The notes beneath the pieces are model-generated. The model was not told the DNA's origin and made no database searches. It was given only the letters and a program-made list of their open reading frames with translations. Of a stretch of 64,000 bases of DNA, positions 1 to 8,994 are shown one piece after another (the first letter of the stretch is position 1; each line of letters begins with the position of its first letter). Origin of the DNA: Rhodoglobus sp. (lineage in GTDB: Bacteria > Actinomycetota > Actinomycetes > Actinomycetales > Microbacteriaceae); the NCBI GenBank assembly GCA_025464445.1, contig JAODLY010000016.1, positions 1 to 64,000 of the forward strand, written 5' to 3'. The translations under genes were made by a program, and so were the position numbers.

Positions 1-2
1 CA

Positions 3-716
3 GGCGACGCCGGCCCGGCACGTGTGCAGTTTCCGCCCGCCTACCGCGCCGCCCTGATCCAGTCCACGGGCCTCGCCGTGTGGAGTGGCGTGAACTGCCG
101 AGACCGCAACCGCGTCGCGATGGAAGGTGAGCTCGCGGCCCTCGCGCATGTCGGCGTGGCCGGCGTGCACTGCGTGACGGGCGATCACACGAACACCGGC
201 TCGCGCCCGGACGCCACACCGGTGTTCGACCTGGACTCGACGGAGCTCGCCTCGCTCGCTAGAGCCGAGGGGCACCTCGTCTCCGTTGCCGAGGCACCCG
301 CCACACCACCCGTGGACCGGCGGCCGGACAGGCTGCTCGAGAAGTTCCGCGCGGGCGCGGAAATCTGTTTCGTCAACCACGCCGGGGGAGCCGCACCGGT
401 CGCGAGCTTCATCGCGAGGGCGCAGGACCTCGGGGCGACCATGGGGTTCATCCCGTGCATCCCGATCGTGGTCGACAGGGAGAGTGCCGAACTGCTGCGC
501 ACGTTCACGACCCTCGTGCTGCCGGTCGGTTACCTCGACCGCATCCTCGGCGCGGATGACGTCTTCGCGGTGGGCGTCGCCGCGGCCGTCGAACTGGGAC
601 GGGAATTTCTCGAAATCGACGGTGTCGTTGGCGTGAACCTTTCCGGCGGCGCCGGGCCGGGCCGCGAGGCGTGGTTCGCTGAGGCGCTCGCGACGATAGG
701 ACGGGCACTTCGATGA
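3..716 (+). CDS. Methylenetetrahydrofolate reductase family protein (5' end outside window)
   Basis: The reading frame is open from the first bases, so the N-terminus lies upstream of the window; a GTG at 24 is unlikely to be the true start. The visible part resembles the C-terminal half of MetF-type TIM barrels: a CRDRN segment followed by a G-V-x-x-V-H-C-V-T-G-D motif and then a V-F-D-L-D-S segment, which in MetF proteins line the folate and FAD sites. Such enzymes reduce 5,10-methylene-THF to 5-methyl-THF. The stop codon overlaps the start of the next gene (ATGA), so the two are probably co-transcribed. A specialised one-carbon role linked to the adjacent catabolic cluster is possible but is inference only. 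Confidence 0.7.
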   Translation, partial: GDAGPARVQFPPAYRAALIQSTGLAVWSGVNCRDRNRVAMEGELAALAHVGVAGVHCVTGDHTNTGSRPDATPVFDLDSTELASLARAEGHLVSVAEAPATPPVDRRPDRLLEKFRAGAEICFVNHAGGAAPVASFIARAQDLGATMGFIPCIPIVVDRESAELLRTFTTLVLPVGYLDRILGADDVFAVGVAAAVELGREFLEIDGVVGVNLSGGAGPGREAWFAEALATIGRALR

Positions 717-1312
717 CCATGGGACCCACGGGATGGGACGACCGTTACGCCGAGGCCGCGGCGGGGAAGTCGTCGGTGTGGTCGCTCGAGTCCAACGCGT
801 GGGTTGCGGCGACGGTCGGCGGCCTCGATCCCGGGTCGGCGGTGGACCTCGGCGCGGGTGAGGGGCGCAACGCGCTGTGGCTCGCGTCGCTGGGCTGGGA
901 GGTCACCGCTGTCGACTTCTCGGCGGTGGGGCTCGAGACGGGGGCATCCCGGGCAGAATCGCTCGGACTCGACATCGAGTGGATCACCGCGGATGCCACG
1001 GACTGGGTCTCGCCCACAGAGGTCGACCTCGTGGTCGTCGCCTACCTGCAACTGCCCGCTGACGACCTCGCGCTCGCCCTCGGCAACGCCGTCGGGTACC
1101 TCGCACCTGGCGGGACCCTCGCGGTCATCGGCCACGACCTCGACAACCTCACCCGCGGAGTCGGCGGGCCGCAGGATGCCGCTGTGCTCTACACGGTCGA
1201 TGCCCTGCTCGAGATCGCGCGCGACCTCGACGTCATCGAGTGCCGCCAGTTCGAGAGGCTGACGCCGAAGGGTACTGCCATCGACGCCATCCTCGTCGCT
1301 AGAAACGACTAG
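713..1312 (+). CDS. Class I SAM-dependent methyltransferase
   Basis: A 199-residue cytosolic protein with a TehB/UbiE-like Rossmann methyltransferase fold. Motif I is V-D-L-G-A-G-E-G-R-N near residue 43, followed by an acidic residue at the end of strand 2 (V-T-A-V-D-F-S) and an A-D-A-T-D motif, as expected for binding S-adenosylmethionine. The substrate cannot be told from sequence. Its ATG overlaps the stop of the MetF-like gene by four bases, which indicates translational coupling. A second in-frame ATG lies two codons downstream and could be used instead. Confidence 0.8.
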   Translation: MTMGPTGWDDRYAEAAAGKSSVWSLESNAWVAATVGGLDPGSAVDLGAGEGRNALWLASLGWEVTAVDFSAVGLETGASRAESLGLDIEWITADATDWVSPTEVDLVVVAYLQLPADDLALALGNAVGYLAPGGTLAVIGHDLDNLTRGVGGPQDAAVLYTVDALLEIARDLDVIECRQFERLTPKGTAIDAILVARND

Positions 1313-1369
1313 GGGTGGTCGGGATACCCGGGGTCGTCAACTGCGCGGACCCGGGCCACTTGTTCCGGC

Positions 1370-1394
1370 AACGTATGGCACCGCGCCATACGTT
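1370..1394. repeat. 25-bp palindrome, copy 1
   Basis: Perfect inverted repeat AACGTATGGC-N5-GCCATACGTT in the spacer between the methyltransferase and the convergent PNPOx gene. The same 10-bp arms with the same 5-bp spacing occur again at 31682-31706. The rest of this 180-bp spacer shows nothing recognisable. The element could serve as a bidirectional terminator stem here, but sequence conservation between the two copies argues for a dispersed palindromic repeat or a protein-binding site. Confidence 0.75.
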
Positions 1395-1492
1395 CTCCAA
1401 CAGGAGTGCCCCACCCCGCTAGCACCGCCGCGGCAAACTGTCTTGGCTCCGCCGACGGCACCCGGACCTCCTCGGCGTGGCCTGCGGAGGGA

Positions 1493-2044
1493 TCAACCGG
1501 CCAGGTAGCTGACGGACCAGGCGCCGTCGACGAGCCGGTGCTCTTCGCGGCGCGACGCGGCGTCAGGGTTGCTCTCCCAGAACGTGAGCCGAGTCGGCCG
1601 CACGATGAACCCAATCCAGGTCGACGGCGGGTCGGGGTGCTCGGCCATCGGGAACGCCGCCCACTGGGCGACTCGCTCGCCAAGCGGCAACTGCGCGAAC
1701 TCCGCGGAGTTCAGCCAGGCCAGCTGTTTCAGGTAGGGGGAGCGCGCCTCGAACGCCGCGAGTTGCTCGAAAGCCGGCGCGATCGAGGCGACGCCCTGCA
1801 CGACCAGCTGGCGGGTGAAGTTCGGCCAGAGGAACGTCATGGCGACGGCGGGGTTCGCCGCGATGTCCCGGACCTTACGTGACCGTGAGTCGGTGTGGAA
1901 GTAGAGCCCGTCGTCGTCGAACTCGGTGAGCAGCACCGTCCGCGCATCCGCACCACCATCGGCGGAGACCGTCGAGAGGATCACCTGCGGGCGGTCTGGG
2001 TCGCTGTTCGGCGGCAGCCATTCGGTGAGCAGCGGCAGGGTCAT
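1493..2044 (-). CDS. Pyridoxamine 5'-phosphate oxidase family protein
   Basis: A 183-residue PNPOx-like split-barrel flavoprotein. It shows the family pattern of an N-terminal P-Q-V-I-L-S-T-V strand, a D-x-R-T-V-L-L segment, an R-S-R-K-V-R-D-I-x-x-N-P motif that contacts FMN phosphate, and a C-terminal F-W-E-S-N-P-D-A-x-S-R-R-E-E motif related to the PdxH signature. True PdxH usually ends in R-x-x-x-x-R-L-x-P, absent here, so the substrate may not be a B6 vitamer. It is the last gene of the leftward operon and its ATG overlaps the creatininase stop codon by four bases, consistent with a flavin-dependent step in the same pathway. Confidence 0.7.
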   Translation of the reverse strand: MTLPLLTEWLPPNSDPDRPQVILSTVSADGGADARTVLLTEFDDDGLYFHTDSRSRKVRDIAANPAVAMTFLWPNFTRQLVVQGVASIAPAFEQLAAFEARSPYLKQLAWLNSAEFAQLPLGERVAQWAAFPMAEHPDPPSTWIGFIVRPTRLTFWESNPDAASRREEHRLVDGAWSVSYLAG

Positions 2045-2811
2045 CGGTTGAACCGAGAGATCTCGGTGAGCGCCGCGACGCCGTGGGTGACGGCGTTCTC
2101 GACGAATACCGCCCCGGCCGCGGCGGACGCGCCCGTCGGGTCGCCGATCACCCCTGACGGCCCGAAGTCGTTCGACTGCCAGCCGAAACTCACAGCACCG
2201 CCGTTGAACTTCACCAGCTCGAAGTCGGCGAGGTGGTCGGGCACGGCCCGAGAAGCGAGGGACAGGTCGACGAGGTCGGGGCGCAGGTGCATGATCACCG
2301 AGGTCTCACTGTGGCCGCCGTGGATGCCGAACCCGAGCTCGTCGGGGCCGTTCACCCCGTCGCCGGCCGGCATCGGCGCGCCCATCAGGAATGTGCGCAG
2401 CCCGAACTCCACGTGAAGCTCCCGCAGCGCGACCTGCAGCAGCGCGATGTTGCCGCCGTGGCCGTTGTAGAAGACGAGGGTCTTCGCCGGGGTGTTCGCG
2501 ACGGAGCGGCCGATGTCCATGACCGTGCGCATGAGCGTTTCCCAGCCGAGCCACACGGTCCCCGGTGCCCAATGGTGTTCGTTGGACTTGGTGAAGGCGA
2601 GCGGGGGGAGGATCCACACGTCGAGGCCGGCGGCGACCGCGGCATCCACCACCAGGTGCCCGACGAGGTCTGCTGTCAGCAGGTCGGTCTTCAGGGGCAG
2701 GTGCGGGCCGTGGTGCTCGATGGCGCCCGTCGGCAGCACGATTATCGAGTCCTCGGTGAGGGTCGAGGCGAGGGCCGGGCCGGAGAGTTCGGCCCACTCC
2801 CGGGACGTCAT
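2041..2811 (-). CDS. Creatininase family amidohydrolase
   Basis: A 256-residue member of the creatininase/MftE family, which are Zn or Mn enzymes opening cyclic amides or cleaving peptides. Typical motifs are present: L-P-T-G-A-I-E-H-H-G-P-H-L-P-L near residue 26, with Glu and His ligands, a K-T-D metal site, Y-N-G-H-G-G-N at about residue 118 and H-G-G-H-S-E-T-S at about residue 165. The chosen ATG overlaps the stop of the upstream flavoprotein by four bases; a longer open frame exists upstream but lies inside that gene. In this operon a ring-opening step on a lactam or cyclic imide is a reasonable inference. Mycofactocin genes are not seen nearby. Confidence 0.85.
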   Translation of the reverse strand: MTSREWAELSGPALASTLTEDSIIVLPTGAIEHHGPHLPLKTDLLTADLVGHLVVDAAVAAGLDVWILPPLAFTKSNEHHWAPGTVWLGWETLMRTVMDIGRSVANTPAKTLVFYNGHGGNIALLQVALRELHVEFGLRTFLMGAPMPAGDGVNGPDELGFGIHGGHSETSVIMHLRPDLVDLSLASRAVPDHLADFELVKFNGGAVSFGWQSNDFGPSGVIGDPTGASAAAGAVFVENAVTHGVAALTEISRFNR

Positions 2812-4118
2812 ACCTGGCTCCCGGTCGCCACTGCGGGCTTCGCCGCCAGTTTGCCCGGGTTGAGCAGGTGATGGGGATCCGTGGTTTTCGCGGTCTCGAA
2901 TGTGCGTTCCGGCTCGTAGTCCACGAACCACTGGTGCGGGTTGTGGTAGCCGACGCCCAGGGCTGCGAGGCGGTCGAAGCCGGCGAAGACCTCGTCGGCG
3001 GATTCGTATTCGCCGACCAGCATCCCGATCGGCCTGCCCTTCTGGGCTTCGATGTGCAGCATGCCCCCACGGTAGACCGCGTGCACCTCGTCGATACGGT
3101 CGACGAGGGCATCCCCGGAAACCTCGACGTGGAAGTACTTGTTCGGCTCCGACTTCTGCAGCCACTCCACGGGGTGGTTGTAGCTCATCATGCTGATCTT
3201 CATCGACGTCTGCGGCCCCTCTCGGATGTCGTCCACCCGGCCGCCGGCAGCGAGAACGAGTGCGGTCGCTGCCTCGATCGACGCGACATCGAGGATCGCG
3301 CGCAGCGAGGCCCGATCGGCCGGGATGCCGGGGTCGGCGGGAAGCGCATTGGCAAGCGTCGCGAGGTCGGCAGACACCAGCCGCGGGGTGGGCTCGAGGT
3401 CGGCGAACGGCCGGATCACGCTCAGCGCCTGCTCGAACGTGTCGAAGCTCGCGAAGAATCCGTGCCACTCCTGCAGCGGCTCGAGGGCTACGGTTGCCCG
3501 CGCGATGATGCCCGCGGTGCCGTAGTTGTGGATGAAAGGGTCCGCGGCCTCGCCCTCGACGTGAACCAGCCGCGCGTCGGGCAGCGCATGCACGACGTCG
3601 AGTGCAAGCACGAAACCGTGGTGCAGCATCCCGTGCTTTATCGAGCCGGTGCCACCGGACCCGCCCGAGATGAAACCGCCGATCGACGACTGCGCCGTCG
3701 ACGGGTACATCAGCACCTGCTGGCCTGTCTTGTTGGCAGCCTGCTCGATCGAGACGAGCGTCGCACCGGCCTCCGCCGTGAGGAACCCGTCGCCGACCTC
3801 GGTGATCGCCCGGGCGCGCGACATGTCGAGCACGAGCCCGCCGGCCATCGGGATGGCCTGGCCGTAGTTGCCGGTGCCCTTGCCGCGCGGAGTGATCGGG
3901 ACGCCGTGGCGCACCGCAGCGCCGATGGCGGCCGCGATCTGCTCGGCGTCGGCCGGGTACGCGACAAGGTCGGCGAAGCCCAGGGGCAGCTGCTCGCTGA
4001 TCACCGGGGAGAGTCGCGCGCCGTCGATGGACGCCTTCTCGCGGGCGGCGAACTCGACGCTCACGCCCTTGTCGCCCAGCAGGTCGCGGAGCTCGGTTTC
4101 GAGTGCTTCAACTGTCAT
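2808..4118 (-). CDS. FAD-binding oxidase/dehydrogenase (GlcD/vanillyl-alcohol-oxidase type)
   Basis: A 436-residue soluble flavoprotein. The N-terminal PCMH-type FAD domain covers about residues 45-225 and contains the P-R-G-K-G-T-G-N-Y-G-Q loop and an S-S-I-G-G-F-I-S-G-G-S-G-G-T-G segment that bind the FAD pyrophosphate. The C-terminal part is the FAD-linked oxidase domain ending in N-P-G-K, a hallmark of the family. These enzymes oxidise alpha-hydroxy acids or alcohols; the substrate here is unknown. It lies between the SDR and the creatininase in a tight operon (1-bp gap upstream, 4-bp overlap downstream), suggesting consecutive oxidation steps before or after ring cleavage. Confidence 0.8.
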   Translation of the reverse strand: MTVEALETELRDLLGDKGVSVEFAAREKASIDGARLSPVISEQLPLGFADLVAYPADAEQIAAAIGAAVRHGVPITPRGKGTGNYGQAIPMAGGLVLDMSRARAITEVGDGFLTAEAGATLVSIEQAANKTGQQVLMYPSTAQSSIGGFISGGSGGTGSIKHGMLHHGFVLALDVVHALPDARLVHVEGEAADPFIHNYGTAGIIARATVALEPLQEWHGFFASFDTFEQALSVIRPFADLEPTPRLVSADLATLANALPADPGIPADRASLRAILDVASIEAATALVLAAGGRVDDIREGPQTSMKISMMSYNHPVEWLQKSEPNKYFHVEVSGDALVDRIDEVHAVYRGGMLHIEAQKGRPIGMLVGEYESADEVFAGFDRLAALGVGYHNPHQWFVDYEPERTFETAKTTDPHHLLNPGKLAAKPAVATGSQV

Positions 4119-4119
4119 C

Positions 4120-4878
4120 TCAGTGCATCACCATTCCGCCGGTGACGTTTATCGCCTGGCCGGTGAGGTAGTCGGAGTCGGGACTTGCGAGGAAGAGTGC
4201 GACGGCCGCGACATCCGCGGCTTCGCCGAGGCGGCCGAGCGGGGAGTAGCTCGCCCAGGTCGCGATGTCATGTTCGGTGCGGGTGTCTGCGCCCATTTCG
4301 GTGAGGATGTAGCCGGGGCACAGCGAGTTCGCGGTGATGCCGTGGCATCCCCACTCGAGTGCCGCCTGCCGGGTCAACGCCACGACGGCGGCCTTCGATG
4401 CCGGGTATGCGCCCTCGCCTGCGCCACCCTTCTTTGCCGCCATGCTCGCGATGTTCACGATCTTGCCGCCCGCTTCTGCGGCGATCATCGCCCGCACGCA
4501 CACCTGCATGGTGGTGAGCATCGCGCGGGTGTTTATCGAGAACGTTTCGTTCCAGTCCTGCACTGTGAGGTCGAGGAGTGGCGTGAACCGCAGGATGCCC
4601 GCGCTGTTGACGAGAACATCCACCCCACCCAGCTCGTCGATAGCCGCCTGTGTCGTGGTCGCTGTCGCCAGCGGGTCGAGCAGGTCGACCTCGTGGAAGC
4701 GGCCCCCGATCGCTTCGGCAAGGGCAGCTCCACGGTCTGCCAGGCGGTCGAGGACGCCCACGTGGGCGCCCTCGGCCGCGAAGCGGGTGGCGATCTCGCC
4801 GCCGATGCCGCGTGCCCCGCCAGTGACGATGACGCGTTTCCCGGCGAGCCGGGAGCCTGTCACTGGCGGGGTTGTCAT
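4120..4878 (-). CDS. SDR family NAD(P)-dependent oxidoreductase
   Basis: A 252-residue classical short-chain dehydrogenase/reductase. It has the T-G-G-A-R-G-I-G cofactor loop near residue 19, N-S-A-G in place of N-N-A-G, a catalytic Ser in N-I-A-S-M, and Y-P-A-S-K with the catalytic Tyr and Lys at about residues 157-161. The C-terminus ends in a typical G-Q-x-I-N-V-T-G-G-M strand. It probably interconverts an alcohol and a ketone in the catabolic operon. It follows the ABC binding protein gene with a 10-bp gap and precedes the FAD oxidase with a single base between them. Confidence 0.88.
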   Translation of the reverse strand: MTTPPVTGSRLAGKRVIVTGGARGIGGEIATRFAAEGAHVGVLDRLADRGAALAEAIGGRFHEVDLLDPLATATTTQAAIDELGGVDVLVNSAGILRFTPLLDLTVQDWNETFSINTRAMLTTMQVCVRAMIAAEAGGKIVNIASMAAKKGGAGEGAYPASKAAVVALTRQAALEWGCHGITANSLCPGYILTEMGADTRTEHDIATWASYSPLGRLGEAADVAAVALFLASPDSDYLTGQAINVTGGMVMH

Positions 4879-4888
4879 GCGTGGTTGC

Positions 4889-6049
4889 CTAGAAGCCGAG
4901 CGAGGTGTCGATGAACTGGTTGGTGTAGATGTCCTCCGGCGTCAGCCCAGGCGTGACCGGCAGGCCGCCGGCCGTGTAGATCGGCTGGACGATGTCGAAC
5001 AGCGCCTTGACCCGCGCGGGGTCGAGGTTGCCCAGCGTGCTGTCTCCGCCGTTGCCGACGAGCTGGTCCTTGAGGGTCTGCACGGAGTAGTCGGCAACGC
5101 CCTGGCTGTAGACCCAGCCCGTGTCGTACTTGTTGACGAGGTCGAGGATGAGCTTGTTCGTCGCGTCCGGGCTGGCGAAGTAGTCGAGCTCCGCCTGCTG
5201 CAGCACGGGCACGAGGGCCGTCAGGCAGTCCTTGTACTTGTCGATGTTCGCCGGGATGACCGACATCACGGCTGCGTACTTGGGGTAGCCGGCATCGTTG
5301 ATGAGCTGGTACTTGACAGGCTTGCCCCACTCCGGCACTTCGTGCTCGTAGATGTACGGCTCTGCCGAAGCGAAGCCCTGCTGGGCGATCTTGCCCGCCT
5401 CGCTCACGAACACCGCGGGAAGGCCGTCGTATGTCGCGTCGACCTGGCTTGCCGAGAGAATGCCGGCACCGACGAAGTAGTCGATGTAGGTTCCGCCGCC
5501 GAACACGCGAATCGTCACGCCGGCTTTACCGAGGTCCGCGATGGATTTCACGTCGGGGTAGGTTGCCGGGTCCCACATGATCATCTGCGGGTCCTTCTCC
5601 AGGGGAGCGAACACGCCGACTGTCGGCAGGTCGCCGGAGTGGGCGATTGCCTCATCCGTACCCACGTAGGCCATGAAGATCGACGGGTCGGTGTACATCT
5701 GAGCGTTCGGCTGGGCGAACCCGACGGCGGGGCCGCCGGCGAGGATCGTCACGTCGACGCCGGTGTAGGCGCCGCTGGCCATCAGCGGACCGGTCACGCT
5801 CTTCACGTCGGTGTCGATCGTGTAGTCGGAACCGAGCAGCTGGTACAGGTGGCCATGCTCGGCCTCCGGGTTCCAGTCGGTCTGGATCTTGATGTTGGCG
5901 GGGCAGCCGGCCGCCGCGAGGTCGACGGCACCGATGGTAAGGGACGGTGCGGCGGTATCGGTAGCCGATGGGGTGCTACAGGCGGCGAGGGTCATCGAAC
6001 CGGCGACGAGGCCGGCGACGACGATCGCACGCGTACGGGTTGTGCGCAT
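4889..6049 (-). CDS. ABC transporter substrate-binding lipoprotein (NitT/TauT type)
   Basis: A 386-residue secreted lipoprotein. The signal peptide is followed by a lipobox L-A-A-C at about residues 21-24. The mature part resembles SsuA/THI5-like periplasmic-binding proteins of the nitrate/sulfonate/taurine/pyrimidine-precursor group. It would capture the substrate outside the membrane for the permease and ATPase encoded just upstream (6131-7716). The unusual order, with the binding protein last of the transport genes, and the adjacency to a cytosine-deaminase-like enzyme suggest a small nitrogen heterocycle as ligand rather than nitrate or taurine; that is inference. Confidence 0.85.
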   Translation of the reverse strand: MRTTRTRAIVVAGLVAGSMTLAACSTPSATDTAAPSLTIGAVDLAAAGCPANIKIQTDWNPEAEHGHLYQLLGSDYTIDTDVKSVTGPLMASGAYTGVDVTILAGGPAVGFAQPNAQMYTDPSIFMAYVGTDEAIAHSGDLPTVGVFAPLEKDPQMIMWDPATYPDVKSIADLGKAGVTIRVFGGGTYIDYFVGAGILSASQVDATYDGLPAVFVSEAGKIAQQGFASAEPYIYEHEVPEWGKPVKYQLINDAGYPKYAAVMSVIPANIDKYKDCLTALVPVLQQAELDYFASPDATNKLILDLVNKYDTGWVYSQGVADYSVQTLKDQLVGNGGDSTLGNLDPARVKALFDIVQPIYTAGGLPVTPGLTPEDIYTNQFIDTSLGF

Positions 6050-6130
6050 TGGATCTCCTTCTGTGAATGTGATTGGTGGTGCAGGGTCCGACGCGTCTTT
6101 GAGTCAGGTCTTGGGAGCCGGGTCCTGTGA

Positions 6131-6970
6131 TCAGCCGAAGTCGTACCACTTGCCGACAGCGCGTCGGCCCAACCATCCGAACAAGAGGAAGATGAGCACG
6201 CCGAACAGCGAGGCGACGAGTATCGAGGCGAACAGCTCAGGCGATTGCAGTCGTGCGCCGAACTTGGAGATCAGTGCGCCGATGCCGGGGGTGCCGCGCT
6301 GGAAGAAGAAGTCACCCACGATCGCGCCGACTACCGAGAGGCCGGCGGAGATGCGCGCGCCTGCGAAGATCGCCGGCAGTGCGGCCGGCAACTCGAGCTT
6401 GGTGAGGATCGTCCACCACGAGGCACCCTGCAGTTTGAACAACTCCCGGTGGCCGCGGTCGACCGACTGCAAACCGAACAGCGTGTTCGACACCATCGGG
6501 AAGAGCGCGATCAGCACGCACACGATGGTGCGCGCGGCGAAGTTGTAGCCGAACCAGAATCCGATGAGCGGCATGATCGCGAGGATCGGGATGCTCTGCA
6601 GGATGACCGCGTAGGGGAAAGTAGTGCGCTCCACCCACTTCGCGGAGTTCATCGCTATCGCCCAGAGCACGCCGATCGCGATCGCGATCGCGAGGCCGAC
6701 GAGCGCCACCTCCGCCGAGTGCAGCAGCGCTTCGAAGATCGCGGGGCCATTCTTCGGGTCGATGTAGACCTGCGCCACCACGTGCGGCTGCGGCAGCAGG
6801 AAGTTGCGGGTGCCGAGCAGGAAGTTCACGAGGTAGGTGCCGCCGACGATGATCAGCAGGAGGGCGATCGGCGGCAGCCAGAGGCCCAGCCGGCCGCGAC
6901 CCCTGGGTCGGCTCCGTCGCGGAGCGACTAGCGCGGGGGCAGTGCCCTCGGATATCTCGGCGCTCATCAC
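6131..6970 (-). CDS. ABC transporter permease (TauC/SsuC family)
   Basis: A 279-residue inner-membrane protein with about six predicted hydrophobic helices. After a charged, Arg-rich N-terminus a first helix begins near residue 30. The family EAA-type loop is seen as the stretch around K-L-Q-G-A-S near residue 175 followed by L-P-A-A-L-P-A-I-F-A-G-A-R. It is the membrane partner of the adjacent ATPase, whose stop codon overlaps its start by four bases, and of the downstream binding protein. Only one permease gene is present, so the channel is presumably a homodimer, as in other Ssu/Tau importers. Confidence 0.88.
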   Translation of the reverse strand: MMSAEISEGTAPALVAPRRSRPRGRGRLGLWLPPIALLLIIVGGTYLVNFLLGTRNFLLPQPHVVAQVYIDPKNGPAIFEALLHSAEVALVGLAIAIAIGVLWAIAMNSAKWVERTTFPYAVILQSIPILAIMPLIGFWFGYNFAARTIVCVLIALFPMVSNTLFGLQSVDRGHRELFKLQGASWWTILTKLELPAALPAIFAGARISAGLSVVGAIVGDFFFQRGTPGIGALISKFGARLQSPELFASILVASLFGVLIFLLFGWLGRRAVGKWYDFG

Positions 6971-7716
6971 GCACCCTCTCTCAAGGCGTGGGACACCTTG
7001 CCGACAAGCCTCGCGAACTCGCCGGTGAAGCGAATCTCCGGGTCTCGTGGCGTATCGAACGGCACATCGAAGGTGTCGACGATCCTGCCGGGTCGTCCTG
7101 ACATCACAATCACCCTCGTCGACAGGTACACGGCCTCCGAGACGGAGTGGGTAATGAACAGGCCGGCAAACTGCTTCGCGACGAACAGCTTCAGCAACTC
7201 GTCGTTGAGCCGCTCACGCGTGATCTCGTCGAGCGCGCCGAACGGTTCGTCGAACAGGAAGATCTCGGGGTCGAGGGTGAGGGAGCGAGCAAGCGAGGTC
7301 CGCATCCGCATTCCGCCGGAGAGCGCCCTCGGCAGGTGCTTCTCGAAGCCGGTGAGGCCGACGAGGTCGATCGCCTCCTTCGCTTTGGCGCGGCGATCTG
7401 CCCGCGGCGTGCCGTGCAGTTCGGCGAGCAGTTCGACGTTCGCCTGCACGTCGCGCCACGGCAGCAGCGTCGCATCCTGGAAGACGTATCCGATGCGGTC
7501 GGTGGCGAGGTCGACGGTACCGTGCGATGCCGTTTCGAGTCCTGACGCGATCCGCAGCAGCGTGGACTTGCCACATCCGGAGGGTCCGACGACGGTGACG
7601 AACTCGCCCCTTTTCACGGTGAGGTCGATGCCGGAAAGTGCGACAGTGCCATCCGGGAAGGTCATCTGCACATCGGAGAAGTCGAGAAGGGTATCTGTTG
7701 CTACGGCTGTGGGCAT
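6967..7716 (-). CDS. ABC transporter ATP-binding protein (SsuB/TauB family)
   Basis: A 249-residue nucleotide-binding subunit. Walker A is G-P-S-G-C-G-K-S-T at about residues 44-52, the Q-loop is Y-V-F-Q-D, the signature is L-S-G-G-M near residue 140, and Walker B is I-F-L-F-D-E-P-F-G-A-L-D, followed by a switch His in F-I-T-H-S. The P-F-G-A-L-D form is characteristic of the nitrate/taurine group. It powers the importer with the permease at 6131 and binding protein at 4889. It begins four bases after the stop of the amidohydrolase, so the transport genes share that gene's promoter. Confidence 0.92.
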   Translation of the reverse strand: MPTAVATDTLLDFSDVQMTFPDGTVALSGIDLTVKRGEFVTVVGPSGCGKSTLLRIASGLETASHGTVDLATDRIGYVFQDATLLPWRDVQANVELLAELHGTPRADRRAKAKEAIDLVGLTGFEKHLPRALSGGMRMRTSLARSLTLDPEIFLFDEPFGALDEITRERLNDELLKLFVAKQFAGLFITHSVSEAVYLSTRVIVMSGRPGRIVDTFDVPFDTPRDPEIRFTGEFARLVGKVSHALREGA

Positions 7717-7720
7717 GGGC

Positions 7721-8971
7721 TCACCTCAGTTCGAGGACGGACGAACGGGCTGGGGATGGGGTGGCCACCTCATAGCTGACCTCGCTCTGGGCGACGAGGC
7801 GGCCGGCATGGATCACGTAGCGGTCGGCGGGCGCGTTCGCGATCACGTCGGAGAGGTTGCGCCCGCGTACGGCGAGCAGTTCTGCACGCAACCCCACGGA
7901 CACACCTGCGACCGGCAGCGACATGACCGAGCGCGCCCCGTCGCTGACAGCCGTGTACGCCTCGGTGAGCGAAAGATGACCGGCGGTGACGAGCAGGGAT
8001 GCCGTCTCGAGCGCATCGCTGCGACCCACCGGATTGAAGGGGTCGCGCACGTTGTCCGCGCCGGCGGCCACGCGCACGCCGGCGTCGAGAAGTGGACGCA
8101 GGGCTGTGAGGCCACGGGGTGTGGACACCGGGTGCTCCCAGCCCTGCAGGTAGAGGTTGGTGATCGGCAGTGAGATGATCCCGATGTCGCTCGCGAGCAC
8201 CTCGGTGATGATCTCGTCGAGCTCTGCCGCGTCCAGTGTGCCGAGCCGCACGCAATGGCCTGCGGAGACGGGCTGGGTCCAGTCGCGCACGATGCGGGCG
8301 AACTCGAGAAGTGTCGGGTCGCCCGCGAGACCCTCGTCGGTGTGCAGGTCGACGCCGATGCCGCGGCGCTCGGCGATGGCCAGGAGCCGGCGCAGGTCCG
8401 CGCCGGGGTCGGGCGCGAGGTGGGGCGCGCCTCCCACGAGGTCGATACCCGCATCGAGGGCAGCTTCGATCGCGGCATCCGGGGCGTCAGGTCCCGCGAG
8501 GGCGACGAGTTCGATATCCATGAGGCCTGCGAGCTGCGCGCGCACCTGCAGCAGGGCGTGCACCCCGCGCAGTGGCTCATCACCGCTCAGGACGTCGACG
8601 TGGCAGCGGATCGCCGTCGTGCCGTTGCGCAGCATCGCGAGCGCCTGGGCGAGCCCGCGTTCGGCGATGCTCGCCACGGTCATCCCTGTCGAATATTCGC
8701 GCCACGACTGGATGGCGAGTTCGAGGTCGCCGCTCGGCGGGTTGATGAGATCCCAGGACATCGCCTTGTCGAGGTGCGCGTGCGGCTCCGCGGGGGCGGT
8801 GACCAGCAGGAACCCTGTGAGGTCGAGCACGGATCCGCTCGCGAGCACCGGCTCGCCCGTGGCGGGTTGCACCGAGCGAACGATGTCTTCGATGAGCTCG
8901 ACATCGACAATGGAGCCGTCCGCGAGCGTGGCGTTCCTCAGGGAGGTCAGCTTGCGCGGGAGGGGTGGCAC
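7721..8971 (-). CDS. Amidohydrolase related to cytosine deaminase (CodA type)
   Basis: About 416 residues from a GTG at 8971; the true start is uncertain because the frame remains open upstream into the divergent promoter. It is a TIM-barrel metal-dependent deaminase: P-H-A-H-L-D-K-A gives the HxH ligands, D-L-H-T-D-E-G carries the strand-5 His and Glu, S-A-G-H-C the strand-6 His, and G-A-D-N-V-R-D-P-F the strand-8 Asp. This whole set matches E. coli CodA, which deaminates cytosine and related amino-pyrimidinones, creatinine or isoguanine. It is the first gene of an eight-gene leftward operon with an importer and ring-opening enzymes, so deamination probably is an early step. A second, unrelated cytosine deaminase lies at 23663. 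Confidence 0.8.
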   Translation of the reverse strand: MPPLPRKLTSLRNATLADGSIVDVELIEDIVRSVQPATGEPVLASGSVLDLTGFLLVTAPAEPHAHLDKAMSWDLINPPSGDLELAIQSWREYSTGMTVASIAERGLAQALAMLRNGTTAIRCHVDVLSGDEPLRGVHALLQVRAQLAGLMDIELVALAGPDAPDAAIEAALDAGIDLVGGAPHLAPDPGADLRRLLAIAERRGIGVDLHTDEGLAGDPTLLEFARIVRDWTQPVSAGHCVRLGTLDAAELDEIITEVLASDIGIISLPITNLYLQGWEHPVSTPRGLTALRPLLDAGVRVAAGADNVRDPFNPVGRSDALETASLLVTAGHLSLTEAYTAVSDGARSVMSLPVAGVSVGLRAELLAVRGRNLSDVIANAPADRYVIHAGRLVAQSEVSYEVATPSPARSSVLELR

Positions 8972-8994
8972 ATTCCCGAATCTAGGCACCTTGC

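Noticed and set aside
185-3100. Many long open frames on the strand opposite to, or in other frames of, the real genes
   Set aside because: In DNA of this GC content antisense and shifted frames stay open by chance; their translations are Arg/Ala/Pro-rich and match no family, while the genes listed have motifs and overlap-coupled starts.
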